A DNA stretch of 64,000 nt from Streptomyces sp. LUP30 (GTDB lineage Bacteria; Actinomycetota; Actinomycetes; Streptomycetales; Streptomycetaceae), in the NCBI RefSeq assembly GCF_001746365.1, contig NZ_MJAJ01000039.1, positions 1 through 64,000 of the forward strand. Reading direction: 5' to 3'. How positions within the stretch are numbered: the stretch's first letter is position 1; the number at the start of each line of letters is the position of its first letter. The notes below the pieces were generated by a model. It was not told the origin of the DNA, searched no databases, and was given only the letters and a program-made list of their open reading frames with translations. Shown piece by piece: positions 39,305 to 48,621 of this stretch. Position numbers and translations under genes: made by a program.

Positions 39305-40309
39305 TCACATCTTCGCGAGGATGTCCACCGAGAACACCATCGTGGAGTCCTTCTCGATGCCACTGCCGTTCGGCGGGTTGTCGCCGTAACCCAACGACGG
39401 CGGGACGACGATGACGACCCGACTGCCCACCTTCTTGCCGGTCAGTCCCTGCGCCCATCCCTTGACCACCTGCTGCAGCGAGAACGACGTCAGCGCGTGG
39501 CGGCCGTACGTCGAGTCGAACTCCTTGCCCGTGTCCCAGATGACGCCCTTGTACTGGACCAGCACGGTGTCGGCCGCCGCGAGCACGGGGCCGTCCCCCT
39601 CGATGACGTAGTTCGACACCAGCTTCGTCGGCGGCTTCGCCTTGGGGATGTCGATCGAGGGCGCCTTGCCGTCGGTGTTCGTGCCCACCTTCGGCACGCC
39701 GGCCCCGTCCTGCGGCACGTCCTTGCCCTTGGCGGAACTGTTCGCGTTGAACGAGTCCTTGATGTCGAACACGAACACCAGCGTGTCCGTGCCCTTCACC
39801 CCCACCTGCGCATTGCCCTTCTTGCCGAAGGCCCAGGTCGGCGGCACCGCGAACTCCACCCGGCTGCCCACCTTCTTCCCCGTCAGCGCGTAACGCCAGC
39901 CCTCCAGGGTGCTGCCCTGCGCGAGCTGGGTCAGCAGCGGCACCTTGTGGTCGTAGGTGTTGGTGAGGACCCTCGCCGTGTCCCACACCTGTGCCAGGTA
40001 GTCGGCCTGGATGTAGTCGTTCTCCGCGACCGTCTTCCCACCGCCCGCGATCACCGTCCTGACCGCCAGCTGATCCGAGGGCTTGCCCGGGCCCTTGGCG
40101 ACCGTCGGCTTCTCACCGAACTTCACGCCCGCCGTGATGGCGGGCAGCGGACCGTCGACGATCTTCGGCGCGGGCGCCGCCGACGGGGCCGCGGCCGAGG
40201 GCGACGCCTTGTCGCTCGCCTTGCTCGAATCGGACTTGTCGTCGCCGCACGCGGACAACGTGACGAGTCCCGCGGGAACGGCGGCAAGGATGAGGGAGCG
40301 TCGGCGCAC
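39305..40309 (-). CDS. Lipoprotein with two FKBP domains
   Basis: A 334-residue secreted lipoprotein. The signal peptide MRRRSLILAAVPAGLVTLSAC ends with the lipidation Cys21. A Ser/Ala/Pro linker follows, then two FKBP domains (about 70-180 with LEGWRYALTGKKVGSRVEFAVPPTWAFG, and about 215-334 with VKGWAQGLTGKKVGSRVVIVVPPSLGYGD). The first domain has lost several FKBP active-site positions and may serve only as scaffold. It should act on the outer membrane face as a folding factor. The GTG at 40309 follows GAGG at 8 bases. Confidence 0.9.
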   Translation of the reverse strand: MRRRSLILAAVPAGLVTLSACGDDKSDSSKASDKASPSAAAPSAAPAPKIVDGPLPAITAGVKFGEKPTVAKGPGKPSDQLAVRTVIAGGGKTVAENDYIQADYLAQVWDTARVLTNTYDHKVPLLTQLAQGSTLEGWRYALTGKKVGSRVEFAVPPTWAFGKKGNAQVGVKGTDTLVFVFDIKDSFNANSSAKGKDVPQDGAGVPKVGTNTDGKAPSIDIPKAKPPTKLVSNYVIEGDGPVLAAADTVLVQYKGVIWDTGKEFDSTYGRHALTSFSLQQVVKGWAQGLTGKKVGSRVVIVVPPSLGYGDNPPNGSGIEKDSTMVFSVDILAKM

Positions 40310-40368
40310 GATGAAGCCTCGTAATCGGTTGATCTTCGGATGGCGTGCGCGCAACTCTACGACGTGAA

Positions 40369-40401
40369 ACGGGCACCGTACGGGAAACGTACGGTGCCCG
40401 T
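40369..40401 (-). terminator. Terminator after pafA
   Basis: Perfect 14-base arms (ACGGGCACCGTACG and its complement) with a 5-base loop GGAAA, 42 bases past the pafA stop. It separates pafA from the FKBP genes. Confidence 0.85.
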
Positions 40402-40443
40402 GTTGCGTTCCGCACCCGTGCCGAGCACGCGCGGAACACCTGC

Positions 40444-41805
40444 TCACATGCCGGCGATCAGCTTCTCCACCCGGTCGTCCACCGAACGGAACGGGTCCTT
40501 GCACAGCACGGTGCGCTGCGCCTGGTCGTTGAGCTTCAGATGCACCCAGTCCACCGTGAAGTCCCGGCGCTGCTCCTGCGCACGGCGGATGAAGTCACCG
40601 CGCAACCGCGCCCGAGTCGTCTGCGGCGGCACCGACTTGCCCTCGAAGATCTTCAAGTCGTTGCAGATCCGCGCCGCCTGACCCTTGCGCTCCAGCAGGT
40701 AGTACAGACCACGACGACGGTGGATGTCGTGGTAGGCGAGGTCTATCTGCGCCACCCGCGGATGCGACATCGTCATGTTGTGCTTGGCCCGGTACCGCTC
40801 GATGAGCTGGTACTTCATCACCCAGTCGATCTCGGTGCCGATCCGGTCGAGGTCCTCCGCCTCGATCGCGTCCAGCGTGCGGCCCCACAGCTCCAGGACC
40901 TGGTCGACGGTGCCGGTGCGGATCCCGCGGCGCTCGACGAAGTCCACGGCCTTCTCGTAGTACTCCCGCTGCACCTCCAGCGCGGAGGCCTCGCGCCCAC
41001 TGGCCAGCCGCACCTTGCGACGGCCCGTGATGTCATGACTGACCTCGCGGATCGCCCGGATCGGGTTCTCCAGCGTCAGATCCCGCATCACCGTGCCCGC
41101 CTCGATCATGCGCAGCACCAGATCCGTGGCGCCGACCTTCAGCAGCATCGTCGTCTCGGACATGTTGGAGTCGCCCACGATGACATGCAGACGGCGATAC
41201 CGCTCGGCGTCCGCGTGCGGCTCGTCACGGGTGTTGATGATGGGCCGCGAGCGGGTCGTCGCCGAGGAGACGCCCTCCCAGATGTGCTCGGCCCGCTGGC
41301 TGACGCAGTAGACCGCCCCACGGGGCGTCTGCAGCACCTTGCCCGCCCCGCACAGCAGCTGCCGGGTCACCAGGAACGGGATCAGGATGTCCGCCAGCCG
41401 GGAGAACTCCCCGTGCCGCGCCACCAGATAGTTCTCGTGACAACCATAAGAGTTGCCCGCCGAGTCCGTGTTGTTCTTGAAGAGGTAGACGTCGCCCGCG
41501 ATTCCTTCCTCGTGCAGGCGTCGCTCCGCGTCCACCAGGAGTCCCTCGAGAATGCGCTCGCCGGCCTTGTCGTGGGTGACCAACTCGGTCACGTTGTCAC
41601 ATTCCGGTGTCGCGTATTCCGGATGCGAACCCACGTCGAGATAGAGGCGGGCGCCGTTCCGCAGAAAGACATTGCTGCTTCGGCCCCATGACACGACACG
41701 GCGGAAGAGGTACCGCGCCACCTCGTCGGGAGACAGCCGACGCTGTCCCCTGAACGTACATGTGACGCCGTACTCGTTCTCCAGCCCGAAAATGCGGCGG
41801 TCCAT
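40444..41805 (-). CDS. pafA: Pup--protein ligase PafA
   Basis: A 453-residue carboxylate-amine ligase of the glutamine-synthetase superfamily. It has Glu9 in FGLENEYG, Asp57 in [15 protein letters not shown], the loop [52 protein letters not shown] and a C-terminal domain ending [11 protein letters not shown]. It joins the gamma-carboxylate of the deamidated Pup C-terminal Glu to substrate lysines. It lies 9 bases after an MFS gene, so it is cotranscribed with it rather than with pup. Dop, its paralogue, is encoded at 46.9-48.4 kb. Confidence 0.96.
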   Translation of the reverse strand: MDRRIFGLENEYGVTCTFRGQRRLSPDEVARYLFRRVVSWGRSSNVFLRNGARLYLDVGSHPEYATPECDNVTELVTHDKAGERILEGLLVDAERRLHEEGIAGDVYLFKNNTDSAGNSYGCHENYLVARHGEFSRLADILIPFLVTRQLLCGAGKVLQTPRGAVYCVSQRAEHIWEGVSSATTRSRPIINTRDEPHADAERYRRLHVIVGDSNMSETTMLLKVGATDLVLRMIEAGTVMRDLTLENPIRAIREVSHDITGRRKVRLASGREASALEVQREYYEKAVDFVERRGIRTGTVDQVLELWGRTLDAIEAEDLDRIGTEIDWVMKYQLIERYRAKHNMTMSHPRVAQIDLAYHDIHRRRGLYYLLERKGQAARICNDLKIFEGKSVPPQTTRARLRGDFIRRAQEQRRDFTVDWVHLKLNDQAQRTVLCKDPFRSVDDRVEKLIAGM

Positions 41806-41814
41806 GAGTGAACA

Positions 41815-43074
41815 TTACGCCCGATCCCCTGAACTGAAACGGGGTTCGGCAGCACGGTTTGGATCATTTTCCGATGAAGCCGCAACCACCCCACTTCCCG
41901 CGGGAACTGCCATTACCCGCCCTGTGGCCAGCAAAACCACCAGGGACACGGCGCCCGCGGCGCCCGGCACCGCGAACCCCCACAACGCGCCACCGGCCTC
42001 CACGACCGGCCCCGCCAGACCCGTCCCCACCGACGCCCCCACCGTGAACGTCGTCACCAGCCAGGAGAACGCCTCCGTCACCGTCCCACGCGGCGCATGC
42101 CGGTCCACGATGACGAACGCGCACGCGATGGCAGGGGCCAGGAACACGCCCGCCAGCGCCGTCAGCGCCACCATGGCCACCGCACCCGGCATCAGCGTCA
42201 ACGGCAGGTAACACACCGCCAGAGCCGCCACCAGCCCGACCAGTCGCCGCTCCGGCGCCCCCGCCCAGCGCCGCGCCCCGTACGCCACACCGCCCACCAG
42301 TGCGCCCAGCCCCAGCGCCGCCATCAGCCAGCCGTACACGGCGTCCCCGCCGTGATCGTCCGCGTACGGTACCGACGCCACCGTGATCGAACCCAGCGCC
42401 ACCCCCACGAACAGGAACGCCCCCAGCAGCGCCAGCAGACCCCGCGACCGCAGCGCCCCCAGCCAGTGCGCCTCACGCGGAGCCGACCGCCACGCGCGCG
42501 AGGGCGGCGACACGACCACCCACAGCGCACCCAGCACCCCGACGGCGTTCAGCACCAGGAGCGCGGCCTGCGCCGACCACACCGACACGCACATCGTCAC
42601 CAGCAACGGCCCGACGGTGAACATCACCTCCTGCGCCACCGCGTCCATCGCGTACGCCGTGTGCACCTGGTCCTCGCGCCGCAGCACCGCCGGCCACAGG
42701 GCGCGCAGCCCGCCCTCCAGAGGCGGCGTGAAGAGCCCGGCCGCGGCCACCGCCCCGTAGGCGACCGGCAGCGCACCCGTCCCCGCGAACGCGAACACGG
42801 CCATGGCCAGCGCCGAGGCCAGCGCCGCCGGCAACTGGACCCGCGGCTGCCCGTACACGTCGACCAGCCGCCCCAGCGACGGCTGCCCCACGGCGTTCGC
42901 GACGCCGTACACCGCCGCCAGCGCCCCCGCCAGGCTGTACGTGCCGCCCTCCGCCCGCACGAACAGCACGATCGCGATCGCGGCCGTGGAGTTGGGCAGC
43001 CGCCCCACCAGCGTCCCGGCCAGCAGCCGGGCCGCGTGCCTCGCCCTGAGGATCTCCAGGTATCCCGCGGCCAA
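41815..43074 (-). CDS. MFS transporter
   Basis: A 419-residue major facilitator with twelve hydrophobic segments. It includes RLLAGTLVGRLPNSTAAIAIVLFV, the loop 2-3 type segment GQPSLGRLVDVYGQPR and AAGLFTPPLEGGLRALWPAVL. The substrate is unknown; the sequence resembles small actinobacterial drug-efflux-like MFS proteins. It is upstream of pafA with 9 bases between them and divergent from a LacI-type gene, across a 120-base gap with an inverted repeat (43123-43149). Regulation by that LacI protein would then also touch pafA. Confidence 0.88.
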   Translation of the reverse strand: MAAGYLEILRARHAARLLAGTLVGRLPNSTAAIAIVLFVRAEGGTYSLAGALAAVYGVANAVGQPSLGRLVDVYGQPRVQLPAALASALAMAVFAFAGTGALPVAYGAVAAAGLFTPPLEGGLRALWPAVLRREDQVHTAYAMDAVAQEVMFTVGPLLVTMCVSVWSAQAALLVLNAVGVLGALWVVVSPPSRAWRSAPREAHWLGALRSRGLLALLGAFLFVGVALGSITVASVPYADDHGGDAVYGWLMAALGLGALVGGVAYGARRWAGAPERRLVGLVAALAVCYLPLTLMPGAVAMVALTALAGVFLAPAIACAFVIVDRHAPRGTVTEAFSWLVTTFTVGASVGTGLAGPVVEAGGALWGFAVPGAAGAVSLVVLLATGRVMAVPAGSGVVAASSENDPNRAAEPRFSSGDRA

Positions 43075-43122
43075 TGTCCTGCCTCCGTCGGCTCGCCGAG
43101 GCAGTGAGCCACCCCGAAGTTT

Positions 43123-43149
43123 TACGTATAACGCCTCTTGTCATACGTA
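43123..43149. promoter_or_regulatory. Inverted repeat TACGTAT-N13-ATACGTA in the MFS/LacI gap
   Basis: Perfect 7-base arms with a 13-base spacer lie in an AT-richer stretch 45-71 bases before the LacI start and 49-75 bases before the MFS start. It is the most likely operator of the LacI protein for both genes. Confidence 0.55.
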
Positions 43150-43193
43150 CCATGTGCGCTGTTCGCCAGTCCAGACGAAGGAGCAGGCCCACC

Positions 43194-44210
43194 GTGGCAC
43201 GAGGTAGCACCCGCCCCACGAGCCGCGACGTCGCCCGGGCCGCAGGCGTCTCCCAGGCCGCCGTCTCCCTCGTCCTCGGCGACAAGTGGCGAGGCCGCGT
43301 CTCCGAGGCCACCGCCCAGCGCGTACGCGAAGCAGCCCGCGCACTCGACTACCGCCCCAACCTCGCCGCCCGCAACCTCCGCCTCGGCCGCACCCGCACC
43401 GTCCTCCTCGTCGTCCCCGCCCTCACCACCGAGTTCTTCGCCGGCGTCTACACCGGAGCCGCACGCGTAGCCGCCGAACACGGCTTCGGAGTCGTCCTCT
43501 ACCCCTCCCCCGAAGGCGTCGGCCCCGCCCGCGACCCCTTCGCCTCCGCACAGGCCGCCCTCGACGGCGTCCTCGCCTCCTCCATGGCAGCCGACGCCCT
43601 CACCGCCATCCGCGGCGACCAACTCCCCCTCGTCATGCTCGACAGCGACCCCACCGGAAGCCTCGGCGCCGCCACCGTCAACCTCGACATCGCCGACGGC
43701 GCCCGCCAGCTCGCCGATCACCTCCTCGGCCTCGGCCACCGCCACTTCCTGCACCTCGCGGCCGACGTCCCCTCCTGGACCTTCCACGTCCGCGCCCACG
43801 AACTCGCCACCCGCATCGCCGCCACCCCCGGCACCACCCTGCGCACCGCGCCGGCCCCCATCTCCATCGACGAAGCCCGCGCCGCCGCCGAAACCGCCCT
43901 CACCACCCCCGGCCCCCGCCCCACAGCCGTCGTCTGCGACGACGACAAACTCGCCGCCGGCGCCTACAAAGCCCTCCGCCGCCTCGGCCTGCGCGTCCCC
44001 GACGACATCTCCGTCACCGGCCTCGACGACCTCGCCCTCGCCACCGCCCTCGACCCCGAACTCACCACCGTCCGGCTCGACGCCGAACTCTTCGGCGAAC
44101 GCGGCATGCAAGCCCTCCTCGACGTCCTGGAGGGCCGCACGCCCGACGCCACGGACATCCCCGTCCACCTCGTCGTACGAGCCTCCACAGCCCCGCCCAG
44201 CACCTCCTGA
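43194..44210 (+). CDS. LacI/GalR-family transcriptional regulator
   Basis: A 338-residue LacI-type regulator. The helix-turn-helix and hinge TSRDVARAAGVSQAAVSLVLGDKWRGRVSEATAQRVREAARALDYRPNLAARNLRLGRT are followed by the periplasmic-binding-protein-like effector domain (VVPALTTEFFAGVYTGAARVA ... DISVTGLDDLALA). The GTG at 43194 has AAGGAG upstream; an in-frame ATG at 43152 has no ribosome-binding site and would overlap the operator-like repeat. Likely regulates the divergent MFS-pafA unit. Effector unknown. Confidence 0.9.
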   Translation: MARGSTRPTSRDVARAAGVSQAAVSLVLGDKWRGRVSEATAQRVREAARALDYRPNLAARNLRLGRTRTVLLVVPALTTEFFAGVYTGAARVAAEHGFGVVLYPSPEGVGPARDPFASAQAALDGVLASSMAADALTAIRGDQLPLVMLDSDPTGSLGAATVNLDIADGARQLADHLLGLGHRHFLHLAADVPSWTFHVRAHELATRIAATPGTTLRTAPAPISIDEARAAAETALTTPGPRPTAVVCDDDKLAAGAYKALRRLGLRVPDDISVTGLDDLALATALDPELTTVRLDAELFGERGMQALLDVLEGRTPDATDIPVHLVVRASTAPPSTS

Positions 44211-44217
44211 AACGCCC

Positions 44218-44249
44218 TGTGCCCCGGCCGACGACCCGACCGGGGCACA
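44218..44249. terminator. Bidirectional hairpin between the LacI gene and prcA
   Basis: Ten-base perfect arms TGTGCCCCGG and CCGGGGCACA with a 12-base loop, 7 bases after the LacI stop and 26 bases from the prcA stop. Confidence 0.75.
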
Positions 44250-44275
44250 CAGGAACCACCACACACGGAACGGAC

Positions 44276-45013
44276 CTACTCCTCGTCGGAGCTCTCCGCC
44301 TCCGTCGACGCACCGTCCGTCTCCAGCAACCGGCCCAGCTGACGCCCCACGATCCGCTTGAACTTCCGCTGCTGCGGCCGGGTCCGATCGAGCACCGCCA
44401 CCTCCAGCCGCTCCGCCGGAATCTCCCGCTGCGTGCCGTTCGTGTCCCGCGACAACGCCTGCACGGCCAGCTTCAGCGCGTCCGCCAGACTCATCCCGTC
44501 CTGATGTTGCTGATCCAGAAAAGTGCTGATCTGCTCCGCATTGCCACCCACCGCGACCGAACCGTGCTCATCCACGATCGACCCGTCATGCGGCAGCCGA
44601 TAGATCTGATCACCGTCCGGAGTCTCACCGACCTCCGCCACGACCAGTTCCACCTCGTACGGCTTCTCCCCCGCCGAGGAGAAGATCGTGCCCAACGTCT
44701 GCGCGTACACGTTGGCCAGACCGCGCGCCGTCACATCGTCACGGTCATAGGTGTAACCCCGCAGATCGGCATAGCGCACACCACCGATCCGCAGATTCTC
44801 GTACTCGTTGTACTTACCGGCGGCCGCGAAACCGATCCGGTCATAGATCTCGCTGAACTTGTGCAGCGCACGGGACGGGTTCTCACCGACGAACACGATG
44901 CCGTCGGCATACTGCAGAACGACCAGGCTGCGGCCACGGGCGATGCCCTTGCGCGCGTACTCCGCGCGATCCGCCATCGCCTGCTGGGGTGAGACATAGA
45001 ACGGCGTCGACAC
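44276..45013 (-). CDS. prcA: Proteasome alpha subunit PrcA
   Basis: A 245-residue 20S alpha-type subunit. The N-terminal gate segment [33 protein letters not shown] lacks a catalytic Thr, and the Ntn-hydrolase fold follows ([64 protein letters not shown]). The C-terminus is acidic (TEAESSDEE), as in other Streptomyces PrcA proteins. Seven copies form each outer ring. The GTG start is 62 bases after the prcB stop with AAAGGGACGG upstream. Confidence 0.96.
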   Translation of the reverse strand: MSTPFYVSPQQAMADRAEYARKGIARGRSLVVLQYADGIVFVGENPSRALHKFSEIYDRIGFAAAGKYNEYENLRIGGVRYADLRGYTYDRDDVTARGLANVYAQTLGTIFSSAGEKPYEVELVVAEVGETPDGDQIYRLPHDGSIVDEHGSVAVGGNAEQISTFLDQQHQDGMSLADALKLAVQALSRDTNGTQREIPAERLEVAVLDRTRPQQRKFKRIVGRQLGRLLETDGASTEAESSDEE

Positions 45014-45075
45014 CGGTTAACCGTCCCTTTCTGTCGAAGTCACTGGATCACCTGGGACAAGAACGAGCCCGCCGA

Positions 45076-45921
45076 CTACAGCAGAGCGGCACGCGGGCCG
45101 TCCGGCTGCTCCAGGCGGCGCTCGAGAATGGAACGGGCGATCTCCGACGACTCCTCGTCGGTCAACCGACGGAAACCGTCCTCGGTGATCACGGTGACGA
45201 TCGGGTAGATCCGACGCGCGACATCGGGACCACCGGTCGCCGAATCGTCGTCCGCCGCGTCGTACAGAGCCTGCACCACCAGCGTCGTGGCCTGCTCCTC
45301 GGACAGATCGGCACGGTAGAGCTTCTTCATCGCCCCCCGCGCGAACACCGAGCCCGAACCCGTCGCCGCGAAGTGATGCTCCTCCGACCGGCCACCCGTC
45401 ACGTCGTACGAGAAGATCCGGCCGCGGTCCCGGTCCACGTCGAAACCGGCGAACAACGGCACCACCGCCAGACCCTGCATCGCCATGCCCAGATTCGACC
45501 GGATCATGGTCGACAGCCGGTTCGCCTTGCCCTCCAGCGAGAGCTGCGCCCCCTCGACCTTCTCGAAGTGCTCCAGCTCCAGCTGGAACAGCTTCACCAT
45601 CTCCACGGCCAGACCCGCCGTGCCGGCGATGCCCACGGCCGAGTACTCGTCGGCCGGGAACACCTTCTCGATGTCCCGCTGCGCGATGACGTTGCCCATC
45701 GTGGCCCGGCGGTCACCGGCGAGCACCACGCCCCCGGGGAACGTGACGGCCACGATCGTCGTCCCGTGCGGAGCCTCGATCACTCCCTGCGTCGGGGGCA
45801 GCTGCCGCTTGCCGGGCAGCATCTCCGGCTGGTGCTCGGAGAGGAAGTCCATGAAGGACGAGGACCCAGGCGTCAGGAAGGCAGCTGGCAGACGCCCGGT
45901 GCTACGAGTGTTGGCTTCCAC
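45076..45921 (-). CDS. prcB: Proteasome beta subunit PrcB
   Basis: A 281-residue proteasome catalytic subunit. A 53-residue propeptide ends EAPHG and is removed by self-cleavage before Thr54, which becomes the active-site Thr1 (TTIVAVTF). The catalytic Asp17 and Lys33 equivalents are Asp70 (AGDRRAT) and Lys86 (IEKVF). The Ntn fold is complete. Its GTG start at 45921 lies inside the endonuclease VII gene (49-base overlap in a different frame). Confidence 0.96.
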   Translation of the reverse strand: MEANTRSTGRLPAAFLTPGSSSFMDFLSEHQPEMLPGKRQLPPTQGVIEAPHGTTIVAVTFPGGVVLAGDRRATMGNVIAQRDIEKVFPADEYSAVGIAGTAGLAVEMVKLFQLELEHFEKVEGAQLSLEGKANRLSTMIRSNLGMAMQGLAVVPLFAGFDVDRDRGRIFSYDVTGGRSEEHHFAATGSGSVFARGAMKKLYRADLSEEQATTLVVQALYDAADDDSATGGPDVARRIYPIVTVITEDGFRRLTDEESSEIARSILERRLEQPDGPRAALL

Positions 45922-46463
45922 GCGTTTCCTTCCACGTAAGCAGCAGCCCGCCTAATGGCTTCGGGCCGATCCTTGAACTGCCCCAGTGCGGCATTGCAGC
46001 TGAAGCACAGTACGCCTCGGACCCTACCCGTCCGATGGCAGTGATCCACATGCTCGGCGGGAGCAGCAGGACAGATGCAGCAGATGCCCTGCTGCTCCGC
46101 GACCATCGCGTCCGACTCGGCCGGACTCAGGCCGTACTTCCGTCGGAAGTGGCTGACTCGGTTCCGCTCGGCACGGCACGCCCGGCAGTAGCTCGACCAG
46201 CCGTCCGAGGACGACTTGTTGCGCTCCCACTCGGCGTGCGGCTTGACCTGTTCGCAGTGCGGGCACCGCTTGTGCCCGCGAGGAACGGGCACCTTCACAC
46301 GGACCGTCCTGCCTTGGGCTTCCTGCCGACGCCGGTAGTACTCCGCGGCGCATTCACGACAGTTGGCCTGAAGGCCGTCAGGCCTGGAACTGTTGCCCGC
46401 GAATGCGCCGACCGAACGGGACTGCTGACAGCCGGAGCACTTCTCAACTGGCAGGTCGTTCAC
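45873..46463 (-). CDS. Endonuclease VII-like HNH protein inside the proteasome operon
   Basis: A 196-residue protein. Two N-terminal zinc knuckle repeats (Cys9/12 with Cys35/38, and Cys67/70 with Cys93/96) precede a T4 endonuclease VII-type HNH domain with Cys128, Cys131, HVDHCH (Asp140, His141) and Cys153/156, then NAALGQFKD. Endonuclease VII resolves branched DNA in phage T4; here a DNA repair or stress role is possible. It is 8 bases after pup and overlaps prcB by 49 bases, so it is within the transcription unit. As I recall, other Streptomyces have the same gene here. Confidence 0.85.
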   Translation of the reverse strand: MNDLPVEKCSGCQQSRSVGAFAGNSSRPDGLQANCRECAAEYYRRRQEAQGRTVRVKVPVPRGHKRCPHCEQVKPHAEWERNKSSSDGWSSYCRACRAERNRVSHFRRKYGLSPAESDAMVAEQQGICCICPAAPAEHVDHCHRTGRVRGVLCFSCNAALGQFKDRPEAIRRAAAYVEGNAWKPTLVAPGVCQLPS

Positions 46464-46471
46464 GGGTGTGA

Positions 46472-46690
46472 CTACTGTCCACCCTTTTGGACAAACGACC
46501 TCACGAAATCCTCGGCGTTCTCCTCGAGGACGTCGTCGATCTCGTCGAGGACGGAGTCCACGTCGTCGCTCAGCTTCTCGTGGCGCTCCTTGAGGTCCTC
46601 GGAGCCCTGCGTCTCCGCGGCCTGCTCCTCGACCTCCTCCGTGGAGTGCGTCGCCTTCTGCTGGCCGCCGCCGGTGTCCTTGGTCGCCAT
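46472..46690 (-). CDS. pup: Prokaryotic ubiquitin-like protein Pup
   Basis: A 72-residue disordered protein (MATKDTGGGQQKATHSTEEVEEQ). It has the helical recognition segment SDDVDSVLDEIDDVLEENAEDFVRSFVQKGGQ and the C-terminal Gly-Gly-Gln, so Dop must deamidate the Gln before conjugation by PafA. The gap to dop is 186 bases, enough for its own promoter. Confidence 0.97.
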   Translation of the reverse strand: MATKDTGGGQQKATHSTEEVEEQAAETQGSEDLKERHEKLSDDVDSVLDEIDDVLEENAEDFVRSFVQKGGQ

Positions 46691-46876
46691 ACCCTCACCC
46701 CGCTCTTTCGCCCGACATGGTCGACAGGTCGGCATTCCCGCCGATCGGTGATGATCAGACCCTACAAGCCGGGTCCGACATCGGCCCCGCAGTTGCGTCA
46801 ACGTACGAGGGTCATCTCGATGATTCCCGGACGGGGGGCTTTCCACCCGTCCCGCAGGTTCCGTCCGGGTCACGGT

Positions 46877-48388
46877 TCAGCCGCCCGACAGCACCCTGAC
46901 CAGGTCTTCTGCGGTGCGGCACCGGTCCAGGAGCTCCTTGACGTGATTTCGCGTTCCGCGAAGGGGTTCGAGGGTTGGGACGCGTTGGAGCGAGTCCCGG
47001 CCCGGCAGGTCGAAGATCACGGAGTCCCAGGAGGCCGCGGCGACGTCGTCGGCGTACTGCTCCAGGCAGCGGCCGCGGAAGTACGCGCGGGTGTCCTCCG
47101 GAGGCTTGGTGACGGCCCTGTCGACCTCGGACTCGTCCAGGAGGCGTTTGATGCGGCCGCGGGCCACGAGGCGGTTGTAGATGCCCTTCTCGGCCCTGAC
47201 GTCGGCGTACTGGAGGTCGACGAGATGGAGGCGGGCGGCGTCCCAGTCGAGGTCGTCGCGGCGCCGGTAGCCCTCCATGACCTCCCGTTTCGCGACCCAG
47301 TCCAGTTCGCCGGCGAGGCTCATGGGGTCGTTCTCCAGGCGGGTGAGGGTGTCCTCCCAGCGGGCGAGGACGTCCTTGGTCTGGTCGTCGGCGTCCGCGC
47401 CGAAGCGCTCCTCGACGTATTTGCGCGAGAGCTCGTAGTACTCCATCTGGAGCTGGACGGCGGTGAGCGTGCGCCCGCTGCGCAGGGTGACCAGTCGCTT
47501 GAGCCCGGGGTCGTGCGAGACCTGGTGGAGGGTGCGGACGGGCTGGTCGACGGCGAGGTCGACGGCGATGAAGCCGTCCTCGATCATGGACAGGACCAGG
47601 GCCGTGGTGCCGAGCTTGAGGTAGGTCGAGATCTCGGAGAGGTTGGCGTCACCGATGATCACGTGGAGGCGGCGGTACTTCTCGGCGTCGGCGTGCGGTT
47701 CGTCGCGGGTGTTGATGATGGGGCGCTTCAGCGTCGTCTCCAGGCCGACCTCGACCTCGAAGTAGTCGGCGCGCTGGCTGAGCTGGAAGCCGTGTTCGTG
47801 GCCGTCCTGGCCGATGCCCACGCGGCCCGCGCCGGCGAAGACCTGGCGGGAGACGAAGAAGGGCGTGAGGTGGCGCACGATGTCGGAGAAGGCGGTCTCG
47901 CGCTTCATCAGGTAGTTCTCGTGCGTGCCGTAGGAGGCGCCCTTGTTGTCGGTGTTGTTCTTGTAGAGGTGGATCGGCTGGGCGCCGGGGAGTGCGGCGG
48001 CCCGTTCGGCGGCCTCGGCCATGATGCGTTCGCCGGCCTTGTCCCACAGGACGGCGTCGCGGGGGTTGGTGACCTCGGGGGAGCTGTATTCGGGGTGTGC
48101 GTGGTCGACGTAGAGACGTGCGCCGTTGGTGAGGATGACGTTGGCGAGGCCGATGTCCTCGTCGGTGAGCTGGCTGGAGTCGGCGGTCTCGCGGGCGAGG
48201 TCGAAGCCACGCGCGTCCCGCAGCGGGTTCTCCTCCTCGAAGTCCCAGCGGGCCCGTCGGGCCCGGTGCATCGCCGCCGCGTAGGCGTTGACGATCTGGG
48301 ACGAGGTGAGCATGGCATTGGCGTTGGGGTGGCCGGGTACGGAGATGCCGTACTCGGTCTCGATGCCCATTACTCGCCGTACGGTCAT
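46877..48388 (-). CDS. dop: Pup deamidase/depupylase Dop
   Basis: A 503-residue PafA paralogue. The start [20 protein letters not shown] is chosen for the AAGGAGGG site; Asp95 in [15 protein letters not shown] is the catalytic residue. It also has [22 protein letters not shown] and [31 protein letters not shown]. An insertion relative to PafA near residues 40-80 ([20 protein letters not shown]) is the Dop-loop region. It deamidates Pup-GGQ to Pup-GGE and removes Pup from substrates. Confidence 0.96.
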   Translation of the reverse strand: MTVRRVMGIETEYGISVPGHPNANAMLTSSQIVNAYAAAMHRARRARWDFEEENPLRDARGFDLARETADSSQLTDEDIGLANVILTNGARLYVDHAHPEYSSPEVTNPRDAVLWDKAGERIMAEAAERAAALPGAQPIHLYKNNTDNKGASYGTHENYLMKRETAFSDIVRHLTPFFVSRQVFAGAGRVGIGQDGHEHGFQLSQRADYFEVEVGLETTLKRPIINTRDEPHADAEKYRRLHVIIGDANLSEISTYLKLGTTALVLSMIEDGFIAVDLAVDQPVRTLHQVSHDPGLKRLVTLRSGRTLTAVQLQMEYYELSRKYVEERFGADADDQTKDVLARWEDTLTRLENDPMSLAGELDWVAKREVMEGYRRRDDLDWDAARLHLVDLQYADVRAEKGIYNRLVARGRIKRLLDESEVDRAVTKPPEDTRAYFRGRCLEQYADDVAAASWDSVIFDLPGRDSLQRVPTLEPLRGTRNHVKELLDRCRTAEDLVRVLSGG

Positions 48389-48578
48389 GCGGCCCTCCTT
48401 GCCCGGCGGCACCCTCGGTCGTGGGCGCCGCTCAGATACCGGTGGTGCTCCGGTGCGTGTGCGGTGCCCGTCCCCGCAACTAGCGACCCGGCGGTACGGA
48501 AGAGCCTAGAACGCCTCTGCGCTGGTGGGGAGATCATTTGCGTCATTGCCTTGCTCCAGCCGTGGCCCGGAAAGCAGT

Positions 48579-48613
48579 CGGCTGCGGGTACCCGTGGTGG
48601 GCACCCGCAGCCG
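48579..48613 (-). terminator. Terminator after arc
   Basis: Perfect 11-base arms (CGGCTGCGGGT / ACCCGCAGCCG) with a 13-base loop, 8 bases past the arc stop. arc is therefore probably a separate transcript from dop. Confidence 0.8.
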
Positions 48614-48621
48614 CCCTGTTC

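Noticed and set aside
45873-46463. HNH gene as a homing endonuclease or mobile element
   Set aside because: No intron, intein, inverted ends or target-site duplication; it is packed into the operon and has the endonuclease VII family pattern.
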